Positions 1 to 8,932 of a DNA stretch of 64,000 nt are shown here, piece after piece; position 1 is the first letter of the stretch, and the number at the start of each line of letters is the position of its first letter. The notes under the pieces are model-generated. The model ran no database searches. It was not told where the DNA came from and saw nothing but the letters and a program-made list of their open reading frames with translations. A program made the translations under genes and the position numbers. Source of the DNA: Pseudorhizobium pelagicum (GTDB lineage Bacteria; Pseudomonadota; Alphaproteobacteria; Rhizobiales; Rhizobiaceae); assembly GCA_000722615.1 (NCBI GenBank), contig JOKI01000024.1, positions 1-64,000 of the forward strand, read 5' to 3'.

Positions 1-235
1 CGAGGTGCCGCAGCCCGCTGACTTCGGCTGCGACCACACCATATCCATCTGTGACCCGCTCGAGCCGTTCGATAATCCTTTCCGAATATTCGCCCGGAAG
101 TCGGTGAAACATCGTCAGGTGAGCGCACAGAACATTGCGATCCGGCGGAAAATGCGCCTCTCGAAGGCGATCGAACGGTTCGATATCATTTTCTGCGAGC
201 CTCGCAGTCAAAATGAGCGGGTGACGGGTTTTCAA
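1..235 (-). CDS. 2'-5' RNA ligase-like 2H phosphoesterase (partial, runs off the left edge)
   Basis: Reading the minus strand leftward from 235 gives about 78 residues. They contain PLILTARL, then a spacer with HFPPDRN, then AHLTMFHRLPG. This is the N-terminal half of the 2'-5' RNA ligase / 2H phosphoesterase fold, with the first HxT motif at about residues 39-41. The second HxT motif would lie outside the window. No ATG is available. I propose TTG at 235, with an AGGA-like ribosome site about seven bases upstream; the frame closes at a TAG further upstream. Members act on cyclic-phosphate or 2'-5'-linked RNA ends, but the substrate here is unknown. The family call is fairly sure and the start is uncertain. 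Confidence 0.72.
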   Translation of the reverse strand, partial: MKTRHPLILTARLAENDIEPFDRLREAHFPPDRNVLCAHLTMFHRLPGEYSERIIERLERVTDGYGVVAAEVSGLRHL

Positions 236-644
236 GCTGCAATCCTGGCTTTGGTCCGGTGTCCGGCCAAACCGTGAGTGGGATGGGAAACCGGATCCGA
301 CTGTCTATGGCGCCGAGAGCAGGGATCAGCAGGGGACTTTTCGGCGATCTTATATGTGGCTCGCGCCCCGTCGTCTCACCACTTTAGCGCCAAGGCCGCC
401 GTTCGGCGACTGTCAGTCATGCGTCTGGTTGAACGCATCGTAAAGACCGTCTCCACGCAGGCTGGAAGCGCAGAACGATTATGAGAATGGCAAGCCGGCG
501 GAGATTGGTGTCCAGGGGCGTCCAGCATGCACTGGCGCGCGAGGTCAGGCATACTGCCGGACACGCCGGTTTGCCGGCAACGCTGCAGTCCGGTCGACAA
601 GATCTCTCACGACGGGCACTGGCTAGTGCTATGGCAAGAAGCAG

Positions 645-676
645 ATACATTTGTGCAAAAGTTTGCGCAAATGTAT
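645..676. promoter_or_regulatory. 15-bp-arm palindrome upstream of the peptide-transport operon (candidate operator)
   Basis: The left arm ATACATTTGTGCAAA (645-659) and right arm TTTGCGCAAATGTAT (662-676) are reverse complements with one mismatch and a two-base centre. The site lies 113 bases before the start of the solute-binding protein gene. It is the only strong symmetric element I see in the 554-base stretch 236-789, which otherwise holds no supportable gene. Palindromes of this kind are typical of GntR-family operators, and a GntR regulator is the last gene of this operon, so it is the natural candidate ligand. That pairing is inference. Confidence 0.5.
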
Positions 677-789
677 TGCGCGGCTCCAGTCGCCGTCGTA
701 AGGTTCAGGTGCTCCGGGAGGAGGGCGGCATGTCGTGCCGCGGGACCAGTCTTTGGTCAGATAGATCGTTACAAGGGAGGGAAAGAAAT

Positions 790-2370
790 ATGCCTTGGAA
801 TCTAAGGAGGTTGCTCGCGGGTCTGATCGTCTGTGGGACAGCATCTAGTCCTGCATTCGCCGTCGATGTGGTTATGGGCCGCTCCACGCCGCAGTCGGTT
901 CTTGATCCGCATTACACCGTACAGCCTACCGGCGTCGCAATCGCGCCCGACATCTTCGATCGCTTGGTCCGTTTTCGCCTTGATCTTCAGCTTGAGCCGG
1001 GTCTGGCGCTTTCCTGGAAGCCGGTCGATGATCTTACCTGGGAGCTAAAGCTGCGCCCGGAGGTGTCCTTTCACGATGGCTCCGCCTTTGACGCCGAGGA
1101 TGTGGCTGCATCCATCCGGCGCGCCGGGTCGATGCCCGAGAGCCCGTCGCCGATGTCGGTAAACGTTGGTGCCGTTGACGATGTCGACGTGGTCGATCCC
1201 CTTACGGTCCGCATCAAGACGACAGTGCCGACTCCGTTGCTGATGGATCAGATCGGGCAGGTCTTCATCATTCCCTCCGAGTACGCAGAAGCGACCACTG
1301 CCGATTTCAACAGCGGTAAAGCTATGATCGGCACAGGGCCCTACAAGTTCGTGTCTTGGGTGCCCAATGAGCGGGTGGAGGTTGCTCGTTTCGATGGCTG
1401 GTGGGGCGGCGAGCCTGAATTCGAGAAGGCCACCATGCAGTTTATCACGGAGCCATCCTCTCGCGTGGCGGCGCTCCTCTCAGGACAGGTCGACGTCATT
1501 GACGCCGTACCACCCGCCGATGTGCAGACGCTCGAGGCTAATCCCGATGTCGACGTATTTTCGATCCCGTCTGTGCGTCTGCTCTATCTGCATCTCGACT
1601 TGAAAAACGATAACAGCCCCTTTGTCACCGACAAGAACGGTGACCCGCTGTCGACAAACCCGCTGAAGGACGCGCGCGTTCGCAAGGCCCTATCTCTGCT
1701 GATCGACCGGCAGGCGATCACGGATCGGATACTTGGCGGAGGTGCGGCTCCCGCCGGGCAGGTGGCGGTCAAAGGGCAGGGGGGATTTTCAGAAAGCCTC
1801 GTTCCCGATCCGTTTGATCCTGAACGCGCCAGAGCCTTGCTGGCTGAAGCTGGTTATCCGGACGGGTTCGGGTTGACACTGCACTGCGCTGTGGATCGTG
1901 ACGTCAATTCGCCACAGGCGCTTCAGGCAGTGGCGCAGATGTTTGCTCGTGGCGGGATCAAAGTGAATGCTGTCGATTGCCAGCCCTACAGTGTCTATTC
2001 GGGCGCTGCGACCCAGGGAAAATACTCCGTGTTCCTCTGGGGGCGCAATGACTCCGTCTCCGACGTCACGCTCAACTTGCGCAACGGCTATATGACGTTC
2101 GACAAGGAAAGTGGCTTTGGATCGTTCAACCGGGGACGGTACTCCAATCCTGACTTCGATGGCCTTGTGAAGCAGGCACTGCAGGAATTCGACCAGGAGA
2201 AGCGCTATGGGCTTCTCCGTCAAGCGAGCGAGGTCATGTTGAACGATACCGCGGTGATCCCGGTCTACTTCCTTAACGCCAGCTGGGCTGCGCGCGAAGG
2301 CTTCAGCTACGATGCCAACATGGCCGTCAACACCGGCCTGCAATACGTACACTACACCGGCAATAACTGA
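790..2370 (+). CDS. Peptide/nickel-type ABC transporter solute-binding protein (SBP_bac_5)
   Basis: A 526-residue periplasmic binding protein of the dipeptide/oligopeptide family. An N-terminal signal peptide with a basic start and hydrophobic core ends near residue 24 at AFA. The body carries family features such as the DPHYTVQPTG segment, DIFDRL, and a central region with LLIDRQAI and FDPERARALLAEAGYP. The frame is open from 481, but ATG 790 follows an AAGGGAGGG ribosome site and starts the signal peptide, so the longer version is rejected. It captures the ligand for the two permeases and two ATPases directly downstream. The ligand is not readable from sequence; peptides, opines or peptide-like compounds are typical. 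Confidence 0.9.
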   Translation: MPWNLRRLLAGLIVCGTASSPAFAVDVVMGRSTPQSVLDPHYTVQPTGVAIAPDIFDRLVRFRLDLQLEPGLALSWKPVDDLTWELKLRPEVSFHDGSAFDAEDVAASIRRAGSMPESPSPMSVNVGAVDDVDVVDPLTVRIKTTVPTPLLMDQIGQVFIIPSEYAEATTADFNSGKAMIGTGPYKFVSWVPNERVEVARFDGWWGGEPEFEKATMQFITEPSSRVAALLSGQVDVIDAVPPADVQTLEANPDVDVFSIPSVRLLYLHLDLKNDNSPFVTDKNGDPLSTNPLKDARVRKALSLLIDRQAITDRILGGGAAPAGQVAVKGQGGFSESLVPDPFDPERARALLAEAGYPDGFGLTLHCAVDRDVNSPQALQAVAQMFARGGIKVNAVDCQPYSVYSGAATQGKYSVFLWGRNDSVSDVTLNLRNGYMTFDKESGFGSFNRGRYSNPDFDGLVKQALQEFDQEKRYGLLRQASEVMLNDTAVIPVYFLNASWAAREGFSYDANMAVNTGLQYVHYTGNN

Positions 2371-2430
2371 TCGCGGGTAGGGCGCCGGGGCGTGTCACCC
2401 GGCGCCGTAGCGTTCAAGGGAGAAGATGTC

Positions 2431-3405
2431 ATGGCAACTTGGCTGCTGCGTAGGATGTTCCAGGCCGCCTTGGTCATCCTGGCGATGACCGTGCTAGTTT
2501 TCGTCGGCGTCAACGTAATCGGCAATCCTGTCGACATCATGATTTCGCCAGATGCAACCCAGGAGGTGCGTCAGCGCGCTATCGAGGCCCTTGGTTTCGA
2601 CCAGCCATTATGGCGCCAATACCTGACGTTCTTAGGAAACGCCGTAACTGGCGATATCGGCAAAAGCTATGTCTTCAACCAGCCGGCACTTGATGTCATC
2701 CTACAGCGACTTCCCGCGACACTGGAACTCGCGGTCTCAGCTTTGCTGCTATCAATCCTGATCGGATTGCCGCTGGGGCTGCTGGCCGGGTTCCGCCCGG
2801 ATCATCCTACATCGCGCGCCATCATGGCCGGGAGCATCTTTGGCTTCTCGCTCCCAAGCTTTTGGGTGGGCCTGATGCTGATCATGACTTTCTCTGTCTA
2901 TCTCGGCTGGCTGCCGAGTATAGGCAGAGGTCAGACCGTCTCAGTGCTTGGGATTGAGGTGTCGTTCCTGACCCTTGACGGTCTGAAACACCTAGCACTG
3001 CCCGCGCTTAACCTGGCGCTCTACCAGATTTCGATGGTTCTCCGGCTGACCCGTGCGGGTGTACGCGAGACGCTGCACCAGGATTTCATCAAGTTCGCAC
3101 GCGCGAAAGGACTGCGCCCGCGCCGCATTGTCTTTGTGCACGTGCTCAAGAACATTCTTATTCCCATCGTAACGGTTGTCGGCCTTGGCTTTGGTCACAC
3201 CGTTGCCTTCTCCGTGGTCACCGAAACCGTCTTCGCCTGGCCGGGCATGGGCAAGCTGATCATCGACGCCATCAACGTCCTCGATCGCCCGATCATCGTC
3301 GCCTACCTGATGATGATCGTGGTGCTGTTCGTCGTGATCAACCTCCTGGTGGATCTTACCTACACGCTGCTCGATCCCCGTATCCGGCTGGAGACTCAGG
3401 AATGA
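2431..3405 (+). CDS. ABC transporter permease, DppB/OppB type
   Basis: A 324-residue inner-membrane protein with about six hydrophobic segments. The first is close to the N-terminus (LVILAMTVLVFVGVNVI) and is followed by the usual periplasmic loop before LELAVSALLLSILIGLPLGLL. The coupling loop ETLHQDFIKFARAKGL is the EAA motif that contacts the ATPase. ATG 2431 is chosen over the upstream in-frame GTG because AGGGAG lies just before it and the membrane start fits DppB length. It pairs with the DppC-type permease that begins inside its own stop codon region (ATGA, four-base overlap). Confidence 0.92.
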   Translation: MATWLLRRMFQAALVILAMTVLVFVGVNVIGNPVDIMISPDATQEVRQRAIEALGFDQPLWRQYLTFLGNAVTGDIGKSYVFNQPALDVILQRLPATLELAVSALLLSILIGLPLGLLAGFRPDHPTSRAIMAGSIFGFSLPSFWVGLMLIMTFSVYLGWLPSIGRGQTVSVLGIEVSFLTLDGLKHLALPALNLALYQISMVLRLTRAGVRETLHQDFIKFARAKGLRPRRIVFVHVLKNILIPIVTVVGLGFGHTVAFSVVTETVFAWPGMGKLIIDAINVLDRPIIVAYLMMIVVLFVVINLLVDLTYTLLDPRIRLETQE

Positions 3406-4316
3406 CCAACCTCACAGATTCGGCGCCGGTTCGTGAGTGCGAGCCTTCGCTTTTCCGCTTATTTGTCGCCGATTTCATCCGCTCCCGCGTGGCGCTGCTC
3501 GGACTGGTTGTCTTTACGATAATCATCCTTGCTACGGTTTTCGCGCCGCTGATAACCCCGCAGGACCCCTATGATCTGATGCAACTCGACATCATGGATG
3601 GCAGACTGCCGCCGGGAAGCAGTAACTTCGACGGCTCCACAACGTATATTCTCGGCACGGACGACCAGGGCCGCGATATGTTTTCAGGCATCCTCTATGG
3701 TTTGAGGACCTCCCTCATCGTCGGCGTCGGATCGGCGCTACTAGCTGCGCTGGTGGGAACCTTGCTCGGGCTCGTTGCCGCCTATGTCGGGGGGCGCTTT
3801 GAGACCTTCGTTATGCGCCTGGTGGACTTGCAGCTTTCGTTTCCAACCATTCTCACGGCGCTGATGATCCTTGCTGTCCTCGGCAAAAGTGTCCTTAACG
3901 TGGTTCTGGCCTTGGTCATTGTGGAGTGGGCCACCTATGCCCGTACAGCCCGGGCTGCGGCACTGGCAGAGCGGAGGCGCGACTACATCGTTGCCGCGGA
4001 GACGCTCGCCATCCCCTCCTGGAGGATACTGCTGCGGCACCTCTTACCCAACTGCCTGCCGTCCCTGATCGTGGTCGCCACCATCCAGATTGCAAGCGCC
4101 ATCGCTCTTGAAGCGACCTTGTCCTTCCTTGGGATCGGCGTTCCCATCACCGAGCCCTCGCTCGGGCTGCTGATCGCCAATGGCTATAAGTACATGCTGG
4201 CCGGAGACTATTGGGTGAGCCTTTTTCCCGGTGTCGCACTGCTTGTCGTCATCGTATCGATCAATCTTGTCGGCGATCACCTGCGCGACATCCTCAACCC
4301 GAAGAACAAGTCATGA
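3402..4316 (+). CDS. ABC transporter permease, DppC/OppC type
   Basis: A 304-residue second permease of the peptide importer. The N-terminal segment LGLVVFTIIILATVFAPLI and the loop ending in ILGTDDQGRDMFSGILYG are diagnostic for the DppC branch. The EAA loop is seen around RRRDYIVAAETLAIPSWRIL. Its start overlaps the DppB-type stop and its stop overlaps the start of the first ATPase gene, each as ATGA. These overlaps indicate translational coupling across the operon. Confidence 0.92.
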   Translation: MTNLTDSAPVRECEPSLFRLFVADFIRSRVALLGLVVFTIIILATVFAPLITPQDPYDLMQLDIMDGRLPPGSSNFDGSTTYILGTDDQGRDMFSGILYGLRTSLIVGVGSALLAALVGTLLGLVAAYVGGRFETFVMRLVDLQLSFPTILTALMILAVLGKSVLNVVLALVIVEWATYARTARAAALAERRRDYIVAAETLAIPSWRILLRHLLPNCLPSLIVVATIQIASAIALEATLSFLGIGVPITEPSLGLLIANGYKYMLAGDYWVSLFPGVALLVVIVSINLVGDHLRDILNPKNKS

Positions 4317-5290
4317 AAACCATACTCGACGTCTGCGATCTCTGCACCAGCTTTGGCCCGGTTCGCGCCGTGGACCGGGTATCGTTCAGCCTCAGATCGG
4401 GAGAGGTGCTTGGTCTGGTCGGGGAATCAGGCTCGGGCAAGTCAGTCACCGGGTTCTCTGTCATTCGACTGCTCGATCAGCCTGGTCACATCTCTGGAGG
4501 CCGTATCCTGTTCCACGGGCGTGACCTGGCTTCGGAAACCGAAGAAGGCATGCGCCAGCTACGCGGGAACCGGATAGCCATGATCTTTCAGGATCCGATG
4601 ATGACATTGAACCCGGTTCTGCACATCGATACGCAGATGGTGGAAGCCGTCCGCGCTCACCAGAAGGTGGGCGTCGCGGAAGCCCGACGACAAGCACGGG
4701 ACGCTCTGGGCGCGGTTGGAATACCATCGCCGGAGGAGCGCCTTGCTGCCTATCCCCACCAGTTCTCTGGCGGCATGCGCCAGCGCGTTGCCATCGCCAT
4801 CGCCTTGCTGCACAACCCTGATGTGATTATAGCCGACGAGCCTACAACGGCGCTCGACGTGACCATACAGGCCCAGATCCTCTCGGAGGTGCAGCGCCTG
4901 GTCAGGGAGCGTAACACGTCTCTGATCTGGATCACCCATGATCTGTCCGTCGTCGCCGGACTCGCGGACCGGGTAGCGGTGATGTATTCGGGACGCATCG
5001 TTGAGCACGGTCCGACGGATCCTGTCCTCGACCATGCCCTGCACCCGTATACACACGGTCTGATCGGCAGTGTGCCGAGCCGCAATCGACGAGGTCAGCG
5101 TTTGGCCCAAATCCCCGGCACGACGATGAGTATCGACCGCCGTCCTCCGGGCTGCCCCTTCCACACCCGGTGTGCCCGTGCCCAGGACGTCTGCCGCACC
5201 GAGCCGCCGCCGGTGAGCCGCGGAGCGGAACACACCGCGCTCTGCTTCTTTCCGATGGAAGAGGCCGCCCGGCTGGAGGTGGTGCAATGA
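4313..5290 (+). CDS. ABC transporter ATP-binding protein, DppD/OppD type
   Basis: A 325-residue ATPase with Walker A GESGSGKS, signature FSGGMRQR and Walker B IIADEPTTALD followed by the H-loop ITHDL. The C-terminal extension with PPGCPFHTRCARAQDVC is the cysteine-bearing oligopeptide-transporter tail found in Dpp/Opp ATPases. The start ATG 4313 overlaps the permease stop. An in-frame start 102 bases upstream would overlap the permease deeply and is rejected. It energises the importer together with the next gene. Confidence 0.92.
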   Translation: MKTILDVCDLCTSFGPVRAVDRVSFSLRSGEVLGLVGESGSGKSVTGFSVIRLLDQPGHISGGRILFHGRDLASETEEGMRQLRGNRIAMIFQDPMMTLNPVLHIDTQMVEAVRAHQKVGVAEARRQARDALGAVGIPSPEERLAAYPHQFSGGMRQRVAIAIALLHNPDVIIADEPTTALDVTIQAQILSEVQRLVRERNTSLIWITHDLSVVAGLADRVAVMYSGRIVEHGPTDPVLDHALHPYTHGLIGSVPSRNRRGQRLAQIPGTTMSIDRRPPGCPFHTRCARAQDVCRTEPPPVSRGAEHTALCFFPMEEAARLEVVQ

Positions 5291-6288
5291 CCTCTGTTCC
5301 TCTGCTTGAGATACAGGACCTGGGGAAGACCTTTACCCGCAAGCTTGATGCCGCTGGGCACCTTGCCGTGCGTTTGGGGCTAGCGCGTGCGCCAGCGTCC
5401 GTGCGCGCCGTTGACAACGTTTCGCTGCAGATCAGGCGGGGTGAAGTCTATGGGCTCGTCGGCGAGTCCGGCTGTGGCAAATCCACGTTGGGTCGTATGA
5501 TCGCCGGCATCATCCATCCGTCGCACGGTAGCATCTCCTATAAGGGGCAGCCCATCGATCGACTGCAACCTTCGGAATTGCGCGAGCGACGCCTCAAAAT
5601 GCAGATGATCTTCCAGGACCCTTATTCGAGCCTCAACCCGCGCATGCGGGTCAAGGACATCATCGGCGAAGCGCCCCAGGTTCACGGGCTGGTGGAGGGA
5701 CCAATTGACACCTTTGTGTCGGCGCAGATGGAGCGGGCAGGGCTTGATCCGACATTCCAGCGGCGTTACCCCCACCAGTTCTCGGGAGGGCAGCGCCAGC
5801 GCATCGGCATCGCCAGGGCTCTGGCCGTCAGTCCGGAATTCCTGATCTGTGACGAGGCAGTGGCGGCGCTCGACGTGTCGATTCAGGCGCAGATCATCAA
5901 CCTGTTCATGGACCTGCGCGATCAGCTGGGATTGACGTATCTGTTTATCAGCCATGACCTCGGGGTGGTTGAGCACGTCGCCGACCGTGTCGCGATCATG
6001 TATCTGGGGCGGGTCGTGGAAGAGGCCTCCGTTGACGAGATCTTCTCACGAGCACAGCATCCATACACCCGCGCGCTCTTGGCCGAAGTGCCGCGGCTCG
6101 AGGCGCGTAAGCGCCGGTTTGCAGCGCTTAAGGGCGAGCTACCGAGCCCGCTGGATCCGCCTGCGGGATGCCACTTTCATCCGCGTTGCCCTTTCGCCAT
6201 GCCTCGCTGTCGCGTTGAGGCGCCTGCTCTCCAGACGATCGCTCCCGGTCACACCAGCGCCTGCCATCTCAACGACGGAGATGTATAA
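5287..6288 (+). CDS. ABC transporter ATP-binding protein, DppF/OppF type
   Basis: A 333-residue partner ATPase with Walker A GESGCGKS, signature FSGGQRQR, the H-loop FISHDLGVV and the C-terminal cysteine tail (PAGCHFHPRCPFAMPRC). The Walker B segment reads LICDEAVAALD, where this family normally has CDEPVSALD. The catalytic Glu is kept, but the usual Pro is Ala. The start overlaps the previous stop by four bases. With five complete parts the importer looks functional. Confidence 0.91.
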   Translation: MTSVPLLEIQDLGKTFTRKLDAAGHLAVRLGLARAPASVRAVDNVSLQIRRGEVYGLVGESGCGKSTLGRMIAGIIHPSHGSISYKGQPIDRLQPSELRERRLKMQMIFQDPYSSLNPRMRVKDIIGEAPQVHGLVEGPIDTFVSAQMERAGLDPTFQRRYPHQFSGGQRQRIGIARALAVSPEFLICDEAVAALDVSIQAQIINLFMDLRDQLGLTYLFISHDLGVVEHVADRVAIMYLGRVVEEASVDEIFSRAQHPYTRALLAEVPRLEARKRRFAALKGELPSPLDPPAGCHFHPRCPFAMPRCRVEAPALQTIAPGHTSACHLNDGDV

Positions 6289-6291
6289 CCA

Positions 6292-8166
6292 ATGCGCCTC
6301 TATGAGACGGAAGTACGTGCAACGGGTCGAGGCGCTCCCGAACGACCGACGCCCATCGATCCGGTGGCCGTGATGTTGCCGATGCGCGACGGCGTCCGAT
6401 TGGCCACTGACATCTATCTATCCCCCAACCAGCCACGCCTGCCGGTCGTATTGCACCGGACCCCCTATGGCCGCCGCAGCACCAGCGCTTCGGAAGCCAG
6501 CCAGCAGGATCCAGTGCCACTGTCACCAGGTGAACTGGCAAGGCTATTTGCCGATCGCGGTTATGTACTGGTTGTTCAGGACTGCCGTGGCCGGCACGAT
6601 TCCGAAGGAGAATTCGTCAAATATATCTCGGATCGGGAGGATGGCTATGACGTTTGCGAATGGCTTGTTGCACAGCCCTGGTGTGACGGTCGCATCTGCA
6701 CCATAGGACTTTCCTATGATGCGCACTTGCAGGCATCTGCCGGGTGCCTGGATCCGCCAGGCCTCGTTGCGCAGGTATTGGACTGCGGTGGGTTGTGGAA
6801 CACGTGGAAGACTGGGACCAGGCATTACGGTGTGTTCGAGCTGAAGCAGGCCACCTGGGCCATGCGCAACGCCATCACCTCGCCTGAGGCCGCAAGCGAC
6901 CCTGTGATGCGTTCAGCCCTGGAGGCCGAGGATCTCGGAGCATGGTTGAAGCGCTTGCCATGGCGCCGGGGACACTCACCACTGCGACACCATCCTGCTT
7001 ACGAAAATGCTCTCTTCGAGCAGTGGGAGCATGGCCCGTTAAGCGACCATTGGCGCATGCTCGGCATTTGGACCGAAGGCTGGCACGCTAGCTACAGCAA
7101 GGCATCCATCATCCACATGTCAGGCTGGTACGATCCATACGTGCTCAACGTCACTGAGAACTATCTGGGCCTCAAGGCGGCGGGCCGTGGACCGCAGCGG
7201 TTGATTCTTGGTGCGTTCACCCATGGGCGGCGCAGCCAGACATGGGCTGGTGATGTCGAATTCGGTCCCTCAGCGCCTCTCGACAGCTGGGCGGGAGATT
7301 GGAACCAGCTTCGGCTGAACTTCTTTGACACGGTGACACGGGGTACCGTCAGCAGGCTAGCGCCGGTCAATCTTTTCCTGATGGGCGGCGGCTCAGGTTG
7401 CCGCACTCCAGAGGGTCGCCTTGACCACGGCGGGCGCTGGGTCGAAGCGGCCGACTGGCCGCTGCCCGGCACCTGCTTCACCACGTTCTACCTGCGTGAA
7501 ACCGGTGCTTTGACGCAAACGCCACCCTCCCCGGATGAAACGGCGCTGAGCTTCGACTTCGATCCCGCCAATCCCGTTCCCACAATCGGCGGCAACTTGG
7601 CAAGCTTGCAACCCTTCGCCGAACCGGGTGGCTTTGATCAGGCAGAGATCCCAACAACATTCGGATCGGTACCGCCCCACTTGCCGTTGGCTTCGCGTGC
7701 CGATGTGTTGGTGTTCCAGACCGAACCATTGGACGAAAAAGTTGATATTGCCGGGCCAATCAGCGTCGTGCTTCATGTCTCGACGGATGGCCCGGATACC
7801 GATTTCACCGCCAAGCTGGTGGATGTCTATCCGTCCTCTGCCGACTATCCCGGAGGTTATGCTCTCAACCTCACTGACGGTATTGTCAGACTGCGCTACG
7901 TTCCCGATCCGGAGCAGGAAATCTTTAGGAGGCCAGGCGAGGTGGTACGAGTGGAAATCGTCATACCGCCCGTGGCCAATAGCTTCCTGCCCGGACATCG
8001 GATACGGCTGGACATTTCCTCGAGCAACTTCCCCAAATACGAGGTAAATAGCAACACCGGTGAACCGGAGGGCAGAGTGCGGCGGCGAAGGTGCGCAGTA
8101 AATACCGTTCACTTGCGGGCCGGCCAAGTTAGTCAGCTCGTCCTGCCGTTGATCAACGTACCCTAA
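6292..8166 (+). CDS. CocE/NonD-family alpha/beta hydrolase (X-Pro dipeptidyl-peptidase S15-like)
   Basis: A 624-residue serine hydrolase. The N-terminal half has the alpha/beta-hydrolase core with PVVLHRTPYGR, VVQDCRGRHDSEGEF and the nucleophile elbow GLSYDA, putting the catalytic Ser near residue 141. The acid and base are probably in SGWYDPYV and GAFTHGRR. The C-terminal half is the beta-rich PepX_C-like domain ending with LPGHRIRLDISSSNFPKYEVN. There is no signal peptide, so it should be cytoplasmic. It begins three bases after the transporter ATPase stop. This suggests it cleaves an imported peptide-like ester or amide, but the family hydrolyses very different substrates (acyl-peptides, cocaine, beta-lactam precursors) and specificity cannot be assigned. 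Confidence 0.88.
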   Translation: MRLYETEVRATGRGAPERPTPIDPVAVMLPMRDGVRLATDIYLSPNQPRLPVVLHRTPYGRRSTSASEASQQDPVPLSPGELARLFADRGYVLVVQDCRGRHDSEGEFVKYISDREDGYDVCEWLVAQPWCDGRICTIGLSYDAHLQASAGCLDPPGLVAQVLDCGGLWNTWKTGTRHYGVFELKQATWAMRNAITSPEAASDPVMRSALEAEDLGAWLKRLPWRRGHSPLRHHPAYENALFEQWEHGPLSDHWRMLGIWTEGWHASYSKASIIHMSGWYDPYVLNVTENYLGLKAAGRGPQRLILGAFTHGRRSQTWAGDVEFGPSAPLDSWAGDWNQLRLNFFDTVTRGTVSRLAPVNLFLMGGGSGCRTPEGRLDHGGRWVEAADWPLPGTCFTTFYLRETGALTQTPPSPDETALSFDFDPANPVPTIGGNLASLQPFAEPGGFDQAEIPTTFGSVPPHLPLASRADVLVFQTEPLDEKVDIAGPISVVLHVSTDGPDTDFTAKLVDVYPSSADYPGGYALNLTDGIVRLRYVPDPEQEIFRRPGEVVRVEIVIPPVANSFLPGHRIRLDISSSNFPKYEVNSNTGEPEGRVRRRRCAVNTVHLRAGQVSQLVLPLINVP

Positions 8167-8175
8167 GGAGCGAGC

Positions 8176-8823
8176 ATGGATCAGGAGCTAGCGAGACAGA
8201 CAGGTCCGGCCGCCGAAGAGAGTGAACCACTGCTGGAGAGAATGAGGCGCGATATTACCTCGAGCCAGTTCCGACGAGGAGAGTGGCTTCGGCTCGCCGA
8301 CCTGGAGCAGCGTTACGGCGCTACGCGTAATGAGGTGCGTAAGGCATTGGCGGCACTTGCCGCAATGCGCACGCTAGAGCATGTCGCCAACTACGGCTAT
8401 CGCGTCCAAGTCATTGATAGCCGGCGCGAGCAAGACAGTCGCACCGCTCGCTTCGTCCTCGAATGCGCCGGTGCTGAGCTGCTTGTGGAGCGCGTGACGC
8501 CGTCCGAGATCGCGTTGCTCCGTGGGCTGGCAGAAGCATTTCAGGATCGCGTTGAGAATGGGACTTTGAGTGAAATTGATGACGCTAATCATGCCTTCCA
8601 TCGCGAGATGATCGAGTTGTGTGGAAACTCAGTGATCTCCGAGCTGGTGAACGATTTGCGCGATCGCGTGCGACCGTCAGTGCGCACGCCTTGGTCCACG
8701 CACAAAGGGATTCTCGAAAGTGCTTCCGAGCACTACCATATGGTGGATGCAATCGCTGCGCGTGACGTTGGAAAACTCAAGGAGATACTGCGAAAGCATA
8801 TGTTCAAGTGGAGCCGAACCTGA
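8176..8823 (+). CDS. GntR-family transcriptional regulator (FCD-like)
   Basis: A 215-residue regulator. The N-terminal winged helix (about residues 12-80) contains EWLRLADLEQRYGATRNEVRKAL. An all-helical C-terminal ligand domain with NHAFHREMIELCGNSVI follows and ends DVGKLKEILRKHM, which fits the FCD group. It is the last gene of the transport-hydrolase operon, nine bases after the hydrolase stop with GGAG before the ATG. It is the likely local repressor, possibly acting at the palindrome at 645-676. Confidence 0.85.
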   Translation: MDQELARQTGPAAEESEPLLERMRRDITSSQFRRGEWLRLADLEQRYGATRNEVRKALAALAAMRTLEHVANYGYRVQVIDSRREQDSRTARFVLECAGAELLVERVTPSEIALLRGLAEAFQDRVENGTLSEIDDANHAFHREMIELCGNSVISELVNDLRDRVRPSVRTPWSTHKGILESASEHYHMVDAIAARDVGKLKEILRKHMFKWSRT

Positions 8824-8932
8824 ACGGGTCACGGCGTACCAATCCCAACCGCAGTTGCTTCTCTGTCGGCATCCAGAATTCGCGCCAACGCGGATCTGGT
8901 GGAGGGAAGGCGCTGTGTGCAGCGGTCGTAGT

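Noticed and set aside
481-789. N-terminal extension of the solute-binding protein
   Set aside because: The extension has no ribosome site, crosses the operator-like palindrome and would bury the signal peptide that starts at 790.
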